A DNA stretch of 7,687 bases from Methanoregulaceae archaeon UBA288 (GCA_002495225.1 DAEF01000100.1:1-7687), one strand, 5' to 3'; positions 1 to 6,158 are shown, counted from the stretch's first letter. A program made the numbers and translations. The notes: generated by a model not told the origin, from the sequence alone.

Positions 1-571
1 AGGCCTGGCAGGAGGTGCAGGTGAAGAGCCCTTTCGAGACTGCATCCGTCACCCTGTCCTTTGCATCCCGGGGGTCGAGCGCTAGGCGGAGGTCCTGGCG
101 CATCGCCGTCGGACCGGCAAAGGTGGTCACGTCCATCGCAGGGCAGACTGATATACACGCAAGGCACCCGATGCAGCTTCGAAGCGGCTTAATGAGTTCG
201 ACCTCCTCCCGGCTCGGCATCGTCGCCGAATCGGCGGGCTCGATGTGGGAAAGAGCGTCAAGCGCAGGCTGGAGGTCGACGATGAGATCCTTCTTCACCG
301 GGAGTTTCAACGGCTCGATGGTCATCCCGTCTCTCGCCTCTTCCATGCAGGCAAGCACCGGCTCCCCGTTGACCCGTACGGCGCAGCTTCCACACTGCCC
401 GGAACCGCAGCACCATCGGTAAGAGAGCGTGGGATCGATCTCGTCATGGATGGCATGAAGGAGATGGAGAACGCGTGCTCCCTCGTTGACCTCCACGAGA
501 TATGTCTGGAAATGCGGATTTTCATCCTGGTGGGGATCGAACCTCTGGATCTTCACGTTCATCTTCTTCAT
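1..571 (-). CDS. tfrB: Thiol:fumarate reductase subunit B, iron-sulfur protein (N-terminal 190 residues, cut by window edge)
   Basis: Electron-transfer subunit of the cytoplasmic CoM-SH/CoB-SH-dependent fumarate reductase; in the known family it oxidises the two thiols to the CoM-S-S-CoB heterodisulfide and passes electrons to TfrA. Visible are an N-terminal ferredoxin-like domain with C55-x4-C60-x2-C63-x11-C75, the 2Fe-2S pattern of SdhB/FrdB/TfrB, then C133-x2-C136-x2-C139-x3-C143-P, a 4Fe-4S pattern, and C185-x2-C188, the start of a second cluster. The CCG (HdrD-like) domains that separate TfrB from SdhB would lie to the left of the window, so the exact name rests partly on context. The ATG at 571 overlaps the tfrA stop as ATGA and follows GGTGGTGA (583-576), close to the archaeal Shine-Dalgarno GGAGGTGA; another ATG at codon 4 is less well placed. 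It is translationally coupled to tfrA. An ordinary succinate dehydrogenase iron-sulfur subunit is the main alternative. Confidence 0.88.
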   Translation of the reverse strand, partial: MKKMNVKIQRFDPHQDENPHFQTYLVEVNEGARVLHLLHAIHDEIDPTLSYRWCCGSGQCGSCAVRVNGEPVLACMEEARDGMTIEPLKLPVKKDLIVDLQPALDALSHIEPADSATMPSREEVELIKPLRSCIGCLACISVCPAMDVTTFAGPTAMRQDLRLALDPRDAKDRVTDAVSKGLFTCTSCQA

Positions 572-2193
572 GTCTTCACCACCGTCTCGATTCCCGACCG
601 CGTGAGCGACTGGTAACTGTGTCCGTAGGGGGAGGCCTGGGGGTCCCACGTCTGGGTCACGTCTTTCCTGACATGGGCACCCCGCGACTCTTTCCTGATC
701 AGTGCCCCCTTCACCACCAGCGAGGCAGTGGTGAGCATGTTCTGCAGGATGCAGCACTCCGCAAGATTGGTCTTTCCGGCAGCCTTCAGGGGCAGGGATC
801 CGAGGTGAGTGATCACCCCGAGTGTCTTCTCGAGTTCTTTGGCGGTCCTGAATATTCCTGCCCCCTCCCACATGGCAGTCCGGAGCGATCGTGCGACTGT
901 GGACGGCACGACCTCTCCATCCAAGAATGCGGAGAGCCGTGTCTCCTGCGCTTCGATAGCCCTCTGATCGATACGTCCGCTCTTCTTTCCTTTCTTTCCT
1001 GCAGCCTCTCCAGCCCTCTTCCCAAATACCTGGGTGTCTGCAAGGGCGTTTCCTCCCAGCCGGTTGGCGCCATGGACCCCCCCGGCCACCTCGCCGCATG
1101 CGAAGAGACCGGAAACAGTCGTCTCGCATTCGCGGGTGATGCGAAGGCCCCCCATCATGTGGTGGGCGGTGGGTGCGACCTCCATCGGTTCCTCCCGGAT
1201 GTCCACGCCGAATTTCAGGAATTGCTCGAGCATGACGGGGAGCTTCTCCTCGATCTGCTGCCGCGGCAGGTGTGTCACGTCAAGATAGACCCCGCCATGG
1301 GCAGTGCATCGCCCTTCCAGGATCTCGGTTGCAATTGCACGGGACACCACGTCGCGAGTGGAGAGTTCCATCCTCTCAGGGTCATAACGGCTCATGAAGC
1401 GCTCGCCGAGGCTGTTCTTGAGGATGCCGCCCTCCCCCCTCACCGCCTCAGTGATCAGCCGGCCCCTCGCATCGTATGGATACACGGCGCCGGTAGGGTG
1501 AAACTGCACCATCTCCATGTCGATCAGCTCGGCCCCCGCCCGGTATCCGAGGGCGTACCCGTCGCCTGTCCCCGAGGACGAGTTGGTCGAGATGTCGTAG
1601 ACCTGCGTCCCCCCGCCCGTGGCGAGGACGACCGCGTCCGCGAGGAAGACGCCGAGGGCACCGTCCTGGTCGAGCGCCGCCGCTCCCGCGCACTGCCCCT
1701 TCTCGACCAGGAGTTCAACGGCCGCACACTCGTGTATCACCTCGACGCCGGTCAGGGCGAGCCGGTCCATCAGGGTCTGCATCATCTCGTGCCCGGTCCG
1801 GTCGCCCGCGTAGCAGGTGCGGGGGAACTGCTGGCCGCCGAAAGGACGCTGGGCCACGCCGCCCCCGGGCCCGACGTCGAAGACCGCGCCCCAGGCGACC
1901 AGGTCGCGGACGCGGTCGGGAGCCTCCCGGACAAGGGCGTCGACCAGGGCCCGGTCGTTCAGGTACGCGCCGCCCTTCAGGGTGTCCTCGACGTGGAGAT
2001 CGGTGCGGTCGCCCTCCCGGAGGACCGCGTTGTACCCGCCCTCTGCCATCGGCGTGCACCCCCCTTTACCGGCAATCGTCTTCGAGAGCAGCAGCACCGA
2101 CCCGTGCCCGGAGGCCTCTATCGCGGCCCGCACGCCCGCGCCGCCGCTCCCGATCACGAGTACATGCGCGGTCCGAACCCCGTTTTCCACCAT
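568..2193 (-). CDS. tfrA: Thiol:fumarate reductase subunit A, flavoprotein (fumarate reductase/succinate dehydrogenase family)
   Basis: FAD-containing catalytic subunit of 541 residues that reduces fumarate to succinate in the cytoplasm. Visible family motifs in order are the dinucleotide fold G15-S-G-G-A-G20, a flavin-contact loop ending M-A-E-G-G near residue 50, a second FAD motif A-T-G-G-G around 191-195, the substrate motif F231-H232-P-T-G, E-A-V-R-G-E-G-G shortly after it, P-T-A-H-H-M-M-G-G near 350, and the C-terminal FAD/substrate motif G-A-N-R-L-G-G-N-A-L. At the place where SdhA/FrdA carry the histidine that binds FAD covalently, this protein has Cys46, which fits the non-covalent flavin of TfrA. 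Length matches the family. I chose the ATG at 2193 because the G-S-G-G-A-G fold starts 14 residues later; the reading frame stays open much farther upstream only because it is antisense to lysC. No Shine-Dalgarno precedes it, but a TATA-like box lies about 28 nt upstream, suggesting a leaderless mRNA. Base composition changes strongly inside the gene. Confidence 0.9.
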   Translation of the reverse strand: MVENGVRTAHVLVIGSGGAGVRAAIEASGHGSVLLLSKTIAGKGGCTPMAEGGYNAVLREGDRTDLHVEDTLKGGAYLNDRALVDALVREAPDRVRDLVAWGAVFDVGPGGGVAQRPFGGQQFPRTCYAGDRTGHEMMQTLMDRLALTGVEVIHECAAVELLVEKGQCAGAAALDQDGALGVFLADAVVLATGGGTQVYDISTNSSSGTGDGYALGYRAGAELIDMEMVQFHPTGAVYPYDARGRLITEAVRGEGGILKNSLGERFMSRYDPERMELSTRDVVSRAIATEILEGRCTAHGGVYLDVTHLPRQQIEEKLPVMLEQFLKFGVDIREEPMEVAPTAHHMMGGLRITRECETTVSGLFACGEVAGGVHGANRLGGNALADTQVFGKRAGEAAGKKGKKSGRIDQRAIEAQETRLSAFLDGEVVPSTVARSLRTAMWEGAGIFRTAKELEKTLGVITHLGSLPLKAAGKTNLAECCILQNMLTTASLVVKGALIRKESRGAHVRKDVTQTWDPQASPYGHSYQSLTRSGIETVVKT

Positions 2194-2212
2194 CTTGAAG
2201 AGGATTGGGGGC

Positions 2213-2230
2213 AGAGTATGATAAAGAATG
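2213..2230. promoter_or_regulatory. Shared TATA-like element between tfrA and lysC
   Basis: This is the only AT-rich run in the 60-bp divergent spacer. It reads TATGATAAAG (2218-2227) on plus and CTTTATCATA on minus. Its centre lies about 28-30 nt from the tfrA ATG and about 31-33 nt from the lysC ATG, so one element could serve both directions, giving a leaderless tfrA transcript and a very short lysC leader. The assignment is positional inference; the match to the archaeal TATA consensus is only fair. Confidence 0.4.
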
Positions 2231-2241
2231 GCGAAGGGGAC

Positions 2242-2249
2242 GGAGAGGG
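2242..2249 (+). promoter_or_regulatory. Ribosome binding site of lysC
   Basis: GGAGAGGG ends 4 nt before the ATG at 2254 and resembles the archaeal Shine-Dalgarno GGAGGTGA. It decides between this ATG and a second in-frame ATG at 2266 (codon 5), which would place the site too far away. Confidence 0.5.
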
Positions 2250-2253
2250 TTCT

Positions 2254-3654
2254 ATGCGGTATCTGATGAAGTTCGGCGGCACCTCGGTCGCCGACGGCCG
2301 GTCGATCGATCGCACGGTTGGAATCGTCGGCGAGCACCGGGGGGCGGGTCACGAGGTCGCGGTCGTGGTCTCGGCCATGCGCGGAGTGACCGACGGGCTG
2401 ATCGCCTGCGCCGTCGAGATGGCGTCGGCCCCGGACCCGGACCCGGCTCCGTTTCTCGCGGCCGTCCGCGAGCGGCAGGCGAAGGCCCTGGCCGAGGTCG
2501 CCCCGGACCACGCGGACGCGGCCCTGGCGGCGATCGACGAGCGGCTCGCAGCACTCGGAAACATCCTCCAGGCGGTCCACGCGCTCCGCGAACTGACGCC
2601 GCGGTCCAGGGATTACATCATCTCGTTCGGCGAGCGGTTCAGCGCCGTCGTGGTCGCGGCCGCGCTGCAGCAGCAGGGCATCGCCGCCGAGCCGCTCGAC
2701 GGCTGCGAGGCTGGCATCCTCACGGACGACTGCCACGGGGCCGCGATGGCCCTGCCCGAGTCCGGGCCGCGGATCCGCGGGCGGGTCGTCCCGCTCCTCG
2801 CGGACCGCGTGCCGGTGATCATGGGCTTCATGGGCTGCACGCGGGGCGGGTCCGTCACGACGCTCGGCCGCTCGGGCTCGGACTACTCCGCCGCCGTGCT
2901 CGCTGCCGGTATCGACGCCGACGAGTGCTGGATCTGGACCGACGTTGACGGCGTGATGACCTCGGACCCGCGCCTCATCCCCGACGCCCGGGTGATCCCG
3001 GCCGTCTCGTACCTCGAGGCGATGGAGCTCTCGTACTTCGGCGCGAAGGTCCTGCACCCGCGGTCGATCGAGCCGGCCATGGCGGCCGGGATCGCGATCA
3101 GGGTCAAGAATACCTTCAATCCCAGGCACCCCGGCACGGTCCTCGTCGCGAACGGCGTGCGGTCGCGAAGGGTGGTCAAGGCGCTCACCTTCATCGACCG
3201 GGTCGCGCTCGTCAACTGCACGGGGGCACAGATGGTCGGCCGGCCCGGGGTCGCGAACGCGATCTTCGCGGCCCTCGCCGACCGCGCGGTCAACGTGATG
3301 ATGATCTCGCAGGGGTCGAGCGAGGCGAACATCTCGCTCATCATCGACGAGGGGCACCTCGAGGCCGCCACCGAGGCCCTGTCCCCGCTTGTGGCGAGGG
3401 GGCTCTTCCGCGACCTCTCGTCCGACCGGGACGTGGCCGCCGTCGCGGTGGTCGGCTCGGGCATGGCCGGCGCACCCGGAACCGGGGGCCGGATCTTCAC
3501 GGCCCTCGGCGTCCACGGGATCAACGTGATGATGATCTCGCAGGGGTCGTCGGAAGCGAACATCTCGTTCGTGGTCCGGGCCGGCGACGGCCCCCGGGCC
3601 GTGCGGGCCCTTCACGACGAGTTCCGTCTCTCGGAGGAGTGTGATGACGAATAG
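2254..3654 (+). CDS. lysC: Aspartate kinase with two C-terminal ACT domains
   Basis: Phosphorylates L-aspartate with ATP, the first step toward lysine, threonine, methionine and isoleucine. The protein is 466 residues, the usual length for monofunctional archaeal aspartate kinases. It opens with the substrate/nucleotide motif K-F-G-G-T-S-V at residues 6-12; later motifs are S-F-G-E-R near 126, G-R-S-G-S-D near 205-210 and W-T-D-V-D-G near 228-233, all typical of the amino-acid kinase fold. Two ACT domains follow, each with the same core segment N-V-M-M-I-S-Q-G-S-S-E-A-N-I-S (starting at N347 and N424), so feedback inhibition by an end-product amino acid is expected; which one cannot be told from sequence. 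The frame is open 1.7 kb upstream, but that part is antisense to tfrA and resembles nothing. The gene overlaps purM by 11 bp and was probably co-transcribed with it. No homoserine dehydrogenase domain is attached. Confidence 0.93.
   Translation: MRYLMKFGGTSVADGRSIDRTVGIVGEHRGAGHEVAVVVSAMRGVTDGLIACAVEMASAPDPDPAPFLAAVRERQAKALAEVAPDHADAALAAIDERLAALGNILQAVHALRELTPRSRDYIISFGERFSAVVVAAALQQQGIAAEPLDGCEAGILTDDCHGAAMALPESGPRIRGRVVPLLADRVPVIMGFMGCTRGGSVTTLGRSGSDYSAAVLAAGIDADECWIWTDVDGVMTSDPRLIPDARVIPAVSYLEAMELSYFGAKVLHPRSIEPAMAAGIAIRVKNTFNPRHPGTVLVANGVRSRRVVKALTFIDRVALVNCTGAQMVGRPGVANAIFAALADRAVNVMMISQGSSEANISLIIDEGHLEAATEALSPLVARGLFRDLSSDRDVAAVAVVGSGMAGAPGTGGRIFTALGVHGINVMMISQGSSEANISFVVRAGDGPRAVRALHDEFRLSEECDDE
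3290..3318 (+). repeat. 29-bp exact direct repeat, copy 1 (first ACT domain of lysC)
   Basis: Exactly identical to 3521-3549, 231 bp (77 codons) downstream and in the same frame. Identity weakens after 3318, where both copies still encode S-E-A-N-I-S but with different codons (AGC GAG versus TCG GAA). Confidence 0.9.
3521..3549 (+). repeat. 29-bp exact direct repeat, copy 2 (second ACT domain of lysC)
   Basis: Second copy of the repeat at 3290-3318, encoding the same N-V-M-M-I-S-Q-G-S core in the second ACT domain. The two domains are an old tandem duplication, but identity at every synonymous site over 29 bp is greater than the rest of the two domains shows. Confidence 0.9.
3633..3637 (+). 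promoter_or_regulatory. Ribosome binding site of purM inside the lysC 3' end
   Basis: GGAGG ends 6 nt before the ATG at 3644 and only 3 nt before the in-frame GTG at 3641. The spacing favours the ATG. The site is inside the last codons of lysC, so purM translation is likely coupled to lysC termination. Confidence 0.65.
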
Positions 3655-4630
3655 TTACCGTGAAGCCGGGGTCGACATCCGGCTCGAAGCCGACGGGATC
3701 GCGGCCCTCGTCCGCGAGCTGACCTTCCGCCGCGAGGGGCGGTACGGGCCCGTGGGCGGGGTCGGCCACTTTGCCGGCCTAATCGAGTTCGGGTCGCACG
3801 TCCTCGCCCTGGCAACGGACGGGGTCGGGACCAAGATGCTGATCGCGGACGCGGTCGGCGACCGGTCCACGGTCGGGATAGACTGCATCGCGATGAACGT
3901 GAACGACCTGTACGTGATGAACATCGAGCCGGTCGCGTTCGTCGACTACATCGCCTGCGACCGTGTCGACCCCGCGAGGATGGCCGAGATCGGGCGCGGG
4001 CTGAACGAGGGAGCGAGGCAGGCGAACATCTCGATCGTCGGCGGCGAGACGGCGACGCTGGCCGGTCTCGTCAACGGCCTCGACCTCGCCGGCGCCGTGC
4101 TCGGGATCCAGCACCGCGACCGCGTGATCTCGGGCGAGGCCTGCCGACCGGACGACCTGGTGGTCGGCCTCCCGTCCTCGGGAGTGCACTCGAACGGGCT
4201 CTCGCTCGCCCGGCGCATCGCCGAGGCCAACGGCGGGTACGACCAGCCCTTCGGCTCCACGACGCTCGGTCGCGAGCTGCTGACGCCGACCCGGATCTAC
4301 AGCGAGGTGCTCGGGCTCGCGGAGCGGCACGAGGTCCACGGCATGTGCCACATCACGGGCGGCGGTCTTTTGAACCTCGCCCGCCTGACCGATCTCGGAT
4401 TCGCGATCGACGACCCGATCGCGCCGCCGCCGGTCTTCGCCTGGCTGCAGGAGCGGGGCGGGGTCTCGACGGCCGAGATGTACCGGACCTTCAACATGGG
4501 CATGGGCTTCGCGATGGTCGTGCCCGAACACGAGGCCGGCGTGGTGGCGCGCTCGGTGCCGGGGGCGAAGGTCGTGGGCAGGTGCACGGCCGAACCCGGC
4601 ATCCGGCTCGGCGACCTCCGCATCGAGTGA
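3644..4630 (+). CDS. purM: Phosphoribosylformylglycinamidine cyclo-ligase (AIR synthetase)
   Basis: Closes the imidazole ring of FGAM with ATP to give AIR, step 5 of purine synthesis, in the cytoplasm. The 328-residue product carries the PurM/ThiL-superfamily motifs in order: T-D-G-V-G-T-K at 58-64, G-I-D-x4-N-V-N-D-L around 78-88, G-G-E-T-A near 136-140, S-S-G-V-H-S-N-G-L-S near 180-189, L-L-T-P-T-R-I-Y near 209-216, H-I-T-G-G-G-L near 237-243 and T-F-N-M-G-M-G-F near 284-291. The N-terminus Y-R-E-A-G-V-D-I matches the typical PurM start. The ATG at 3644 was chosen over GTG 3641 by Shine-Dalgarno spacing. It overlaps lysC by 11 bp in another frame, an amino-acid/purine pairing with no direct pathway link. 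It ends 15 bp from the stop codon of the convergent ZPR1 gene. Confidence 0.95.
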   Translation: MTNSYREAGVDIRLEADGIAALVRELTFRREGRYGPVGGVGHFAGLIEFGSHVLALATDGVGTKMLIADAVGDRSTVGIDCIAMNVNDLYVMNIEPVAFVDYIACDRVDPARMAEIGRGLNEGARQANISIVGGETATLAGLVNGLDLAGAVLGIQHRDRVISGEACRPDDLVVGLPSSGVHSNGLSLARRIAEANGGYDQPFGSTTLGRELLTPTRIYSEVLGLAERHEVHGMCHITGGGLLNLARLTDLGFAIDDPIAPPPVFAWLQERGGVSTAEMYRTFNMGMGFAMVVPEHEAGVVARSVPGAKVVGRCTAEPGIRLGDLRIE

Positions 4631-4645
4631 GAGAAGAGAAGAACC
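4631..4645 (-). terminator. Pyrimidine-rich tract after the ZPR1 stop codon, possible terminator
   Basis: The entire gap between the convergent purM and ZPR1 stops reads, on the minus strand, as GGTTCTTCTCTTCTCTC. Archaeal intrinsic termination favours T-rich stretches without a required hairpin. This run is interrupted by C, so the assignment is weak. On the plus strand the same gap is purine-rich and would not end purM transcription. Confidence 0.25.
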
Positions 4646-5206
4646 CTATTCTTCGTCTGCGCCGTCGTCGGCGCAGTCGAACGGTTCCTGTATCGCCCGT
4701 TCCGAGACGATCGCCGAGTTGCCGGTCGGGTCCTCTATCACCAGCGTGATCGGGAAGTCGCCGGCCCTGGCGTCGGCGATCTCGGCCATCAGGCACTCGG
4801 CCCGGACCCGCTCCTCGCTCTCGGCCCAGACGAGCACCCCCTCGATCACCGAGAGGACCCGCTCGAGGACCCCCTCGATGTTCGTGACGAACCCCTCGCA
4901 GGCCGGCCCGGGGTTGATCTCGACGCCGAGCTCGGGGATCCGGACCGCCCCGCTCATGGACCGGACGACACGGACCGAGAGGTCGTCGGACGACTCGACG
5001 CGGAACGTGAACCGCGTCGGCTCACCCTGCTGGAGCATCTGCGTGTTCGCGTACCGGTGGCCGCAGGCCGGACAGCTGGCCGAGACGATCAGGATATCCG
5101 AGAAGTATGGGATCGTCTCGGTCTGGTAGATATACTCACACTCCTCGCCGCAGGCAGAACAGGGCCCGTTCAGGACGACTCGCTGACCTGCGGCAGCCTC
5201 CTCCAC
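4646..5206 (-). CDS. ZPR1-type zinc-finger protein
   Basis: Single-domain archaeal relative of eukaryotic ZPR1. The 186-residue product has a four-cysteine zinc finger, C16-x2-C19 and C45-x2-C48, with the family signature I-P-Y-F-S-D-I-L-I-V-S-A-S-C-P-x-C-G-H-R between and around the second pair; the rest fits the double-psi beta-barrel region of ZPR1. The last residues are very acidic (D-C-A-D-D-G-A-D-E-E). Eukaryotic ZPR1 has two such modules and acts with elongation factor 1A; the archaeal role is not established, and a folding or translation role is inference. The start is a GTG whose G is the last base of the sepF stop (TAGTG), so translation is probably re-initiated from sepF. No ATG or other GTG/TTG lies in frame before the finger. 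A GGAGGAG run follows directly after the start codon but has no suitable start downstream. Co-transcribed with sepF. Confidence 0.88.
   Translation of the reverse strand: MEEAAAGQRVVLNGPCSACGEECEYIYQTETIPYFSDILIVSASCPACGHRYANTQMLQQGEPTRFTFRVESSDDLSVRVVRSMSGAVRIPELGVEINPGPACEGFVTNIEGVLERVLSVIEGVLVWAESEERVRAECLMAEIADARAGDFPITLVIEDPTGNSAIVSERAIQEPFDCADDGADEE
4657..4676. repeat. Perfect 8-bp inverted repeat with 4-nt loop near the purM/ZPR1 convergence
   Basis: CTGCGCCG - TCGT - CGGCGCAG. It begins 26 nt after the purM stop and encodes the acidic C-terminus of ZPR1 on the other strand. No T-run follows it on the plus strand, so it is not a classical terminator. It could protect the purM mRNA 3' end, or it may be a by-product of GC-rich Asp/Ala codons. 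Confidence 0.6.
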
Positions 5207-5586
5207 TAGATGCCCCCGACGATCTTCTCCCGCGAGATCTTGACCGCCTGGGGAGTGATCACGACGTAGCGCTGGTCGCCGAGGCCGACGATATCGCCGT
5301 TGACATCCTTCGCGACCTCCTTGAGGTCTTTCAGGACGCGCTCGTACGTGATCTTGTCGAGCTTGAGCTGCGAGATGTCGGCGATCACGATGTTGCCGTT
5401 GTAGATCTCGTCCTTGATCTTCGGGGTGTCCTTGAGGCTGGAGATGCCCGCGATCTTGACGTAGCTCGAAGCGGGCTCGTCATCGGGGCCTTGGGGCTCG
5501 AACGAAGCGAGGTCGAGCTCCATATAATCATCCTCTTTTGGGACGGCGCTCTTGCCGAGGAGGGAGTCGAGGATCTTGGAAGCCAT
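5206..5586 (-). CDS. sepF: Archaeal SepF (DUF552), FtsZ membrane anchor for cell division
   Basis: Anchors FtsZ to the membrane at the division site in FtsZ-based archaea. The 126-residue protein has the expected parts: a short N-terminal segment M-A-S-K-I-L-D-S-L-L-G-K that can form an amphipathic membrane-binding helix, a linker, the conserved M-E-L-D-L-A-S-F-E near 22-30, then the SepF core with Y-V-K-I near 42, L-K-D near 50, N-G-N-I-V-I-A-D-I-S near 63-72 and V-N-G-D-I-V-G-L-G near 94-102. Length and order match archaeal SepF. I chose ATG 5586; a TTG two codons upstream is possible but unneeded, and there is no Shine-Dalgarno. A good TATA box about 30 nt upstream implies a leaderless mRNA and its own promoter, separate from the PUA gene 46 bp upstream. 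The downstream ZPR1 gene shares one base with its stop. FtsZ itself is not in the window. Confidence 0.93.
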   Translation of the reverse strand: MASKILDSLLGKSAVPKEDDYMELDLASFEPQGPDDEPASSYVKIAGISSLKDTPKIKDEIYNGNIVIADISQLKLDKITYERVLKDLKEVAKDVNGDIVGLGDQRYVVITPQAVKISREKIVGGI

Positions 5587-5608
5587 ACCCAAAATCTGGC
5601 ATCCATCC

Positions 5609-5626
5609 GTATTTAAGTATTCCTTT
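5609..5626 (-). promoter_or_regulatory. sepF promoter (TATA box and purine-rich BRE)
   Basis: Minus strand reads GAAAGGAATACTTAAATACG. ACTTAAATA (5619-5611) is a good archaeal TATA box and the purine run before it fits a TFB recognition element. The TATA centre is about 29 nt from the ATG at 5586, placing the transcription start at or within a few bases of the start codon. Confidence 0.7.
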
Positions 5627-5632
5627 CTCGGT

Positions 5633-6130
5633 TCAGACCTCGAGCCCCCAGATCTCGTCGCCGACGTGGTGGATGTTTTTACAGACTTTTCCTGCCGTCT
5701 CAGCGCGCATCGGTCCGGCGTCGAGACGGGCGAGGCAGACCGCGAGCGGCTTGTGATGCCGCTCCTCGACCACGACCGCCGGCCGATCGGCGCGGACGTC
5801 GTCCGTGATCTCGACGATCCCCGGGCGCATGATGTCGGCCCCGTTCACGACGAACTGCACGGCCCCCATGTCGACCGTGATCCGGCGGGCTGCGAACGGG
5901 CGCGCCATGGCGCCCCGGAGCGTCGGAAAAAGGACCCCGCCCCGCTCGAAGAGGAGGGGCTGCCGGTCGATGAAGTAGAACCGGATCGGCCCGCCGGTCT
6001 CGGCCACCTCGATCCGATCGCTCGCGAAGAGAACCGCCTCGGGACCGAGTTCGTCTTCAAGCCGGCGCTCGATCTCGGCCAGCTCGCTCTTCCTGACCGT
6101 GTGCCGCTTTTTGATCGTGATCGGCGCCAT
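5633..6130 (-). CDS. PUA-domain RNA-binding protein (DUF1947 family, MCT-1/Tma20-like)
   Basis: The 165-residue product has a pre-PUA N-terminal domain (about 1-75: basic K-K-R-H start, then F-Y-F-I-D-R-Q-P-L near 51-59) and a C-terminal PUA domain (about 76-158) marked by V86-D-M-G-A-V-Q-F-V-V-N-G-A-D-I-M-R-P-G-I105, the usual PUA core. Archaeal proteins of this build are related to eukaryotic MCT-1/Tma20, which bind the small ribosomal subunit in re-initiation and recycling; a role in translation or RNA modification is therefore likely but not proven here. The start is ATG 6130, without Shine-Dalgarno, and with an AT-rich box about 27 nt upstream, so a leaderless mRNA is likely. It is divergent from lsm-rpl37e-purF, which also concerns RNA and ribosomes, and stands as a single transcription unit in front of the sepF promoter. 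Confidence 0.88.
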   Translation of the reverse strand: MAPITIKKRHTVRKSELAEIERRLEDELGPEAVLFASDRIEVAETGGPIRFYFIDRQPLLFERGGVLFPTLRGAMARPFAARRITVDMGAVQFVVNGADIMRPGIVEITDDVRADRPAVVVEERHHKPLAVCLARLDAGPMRAETAGKVCKNIHHVGDEIWGLEV

Positions 6131-6138
6131 CGGTCAGC

Positions 6139-6158
6139 TATGGCGTGGACCTGCCATA
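6139..6158. repeat. Inverted repeat TATGGC-8-GCCATA in the PUA gene promoter
   Basis: Perfect 6-bp arms (6139-6144 and 6153-6158) around GTGGACCT. The right arm overlaps the TATA region of the PUA gene and the left arm lies between TATA and the start codon, a position where a bound repressor would block transcription. Confidence 0.6.

Noticed and set aside
502..2253. A 584-codon upstream extension of the aspartate kinase frame
   Set aside because: It is antisense to tfrA and tfrB, whose motifs are intact, and its translation resembles no aspartate kinase N-terminus. The K-F-G-G-T-S-V motif follows ATG 2254 directly.
2883..3563. A 226-codon minus-strand frame with repeated segments
   Set aside because: It is the antisense of the lysC ACT domains; its internal repeat only mirrors the ACT duplication.
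2194..3615. A long minus-strand extension of the tfrA frame
   Set aside because: Antisense to lysC; its rich Arg/Asp/His content is the shadow of GC-rich codons, and the FAD fold begins right after ATG 2193.
3779..4531. A 250-codon minus-strand frame
   Set aside because: Antisense to purM, with no recognisable domain and composition typical of reverse-complemented GC-rich coding DNA.
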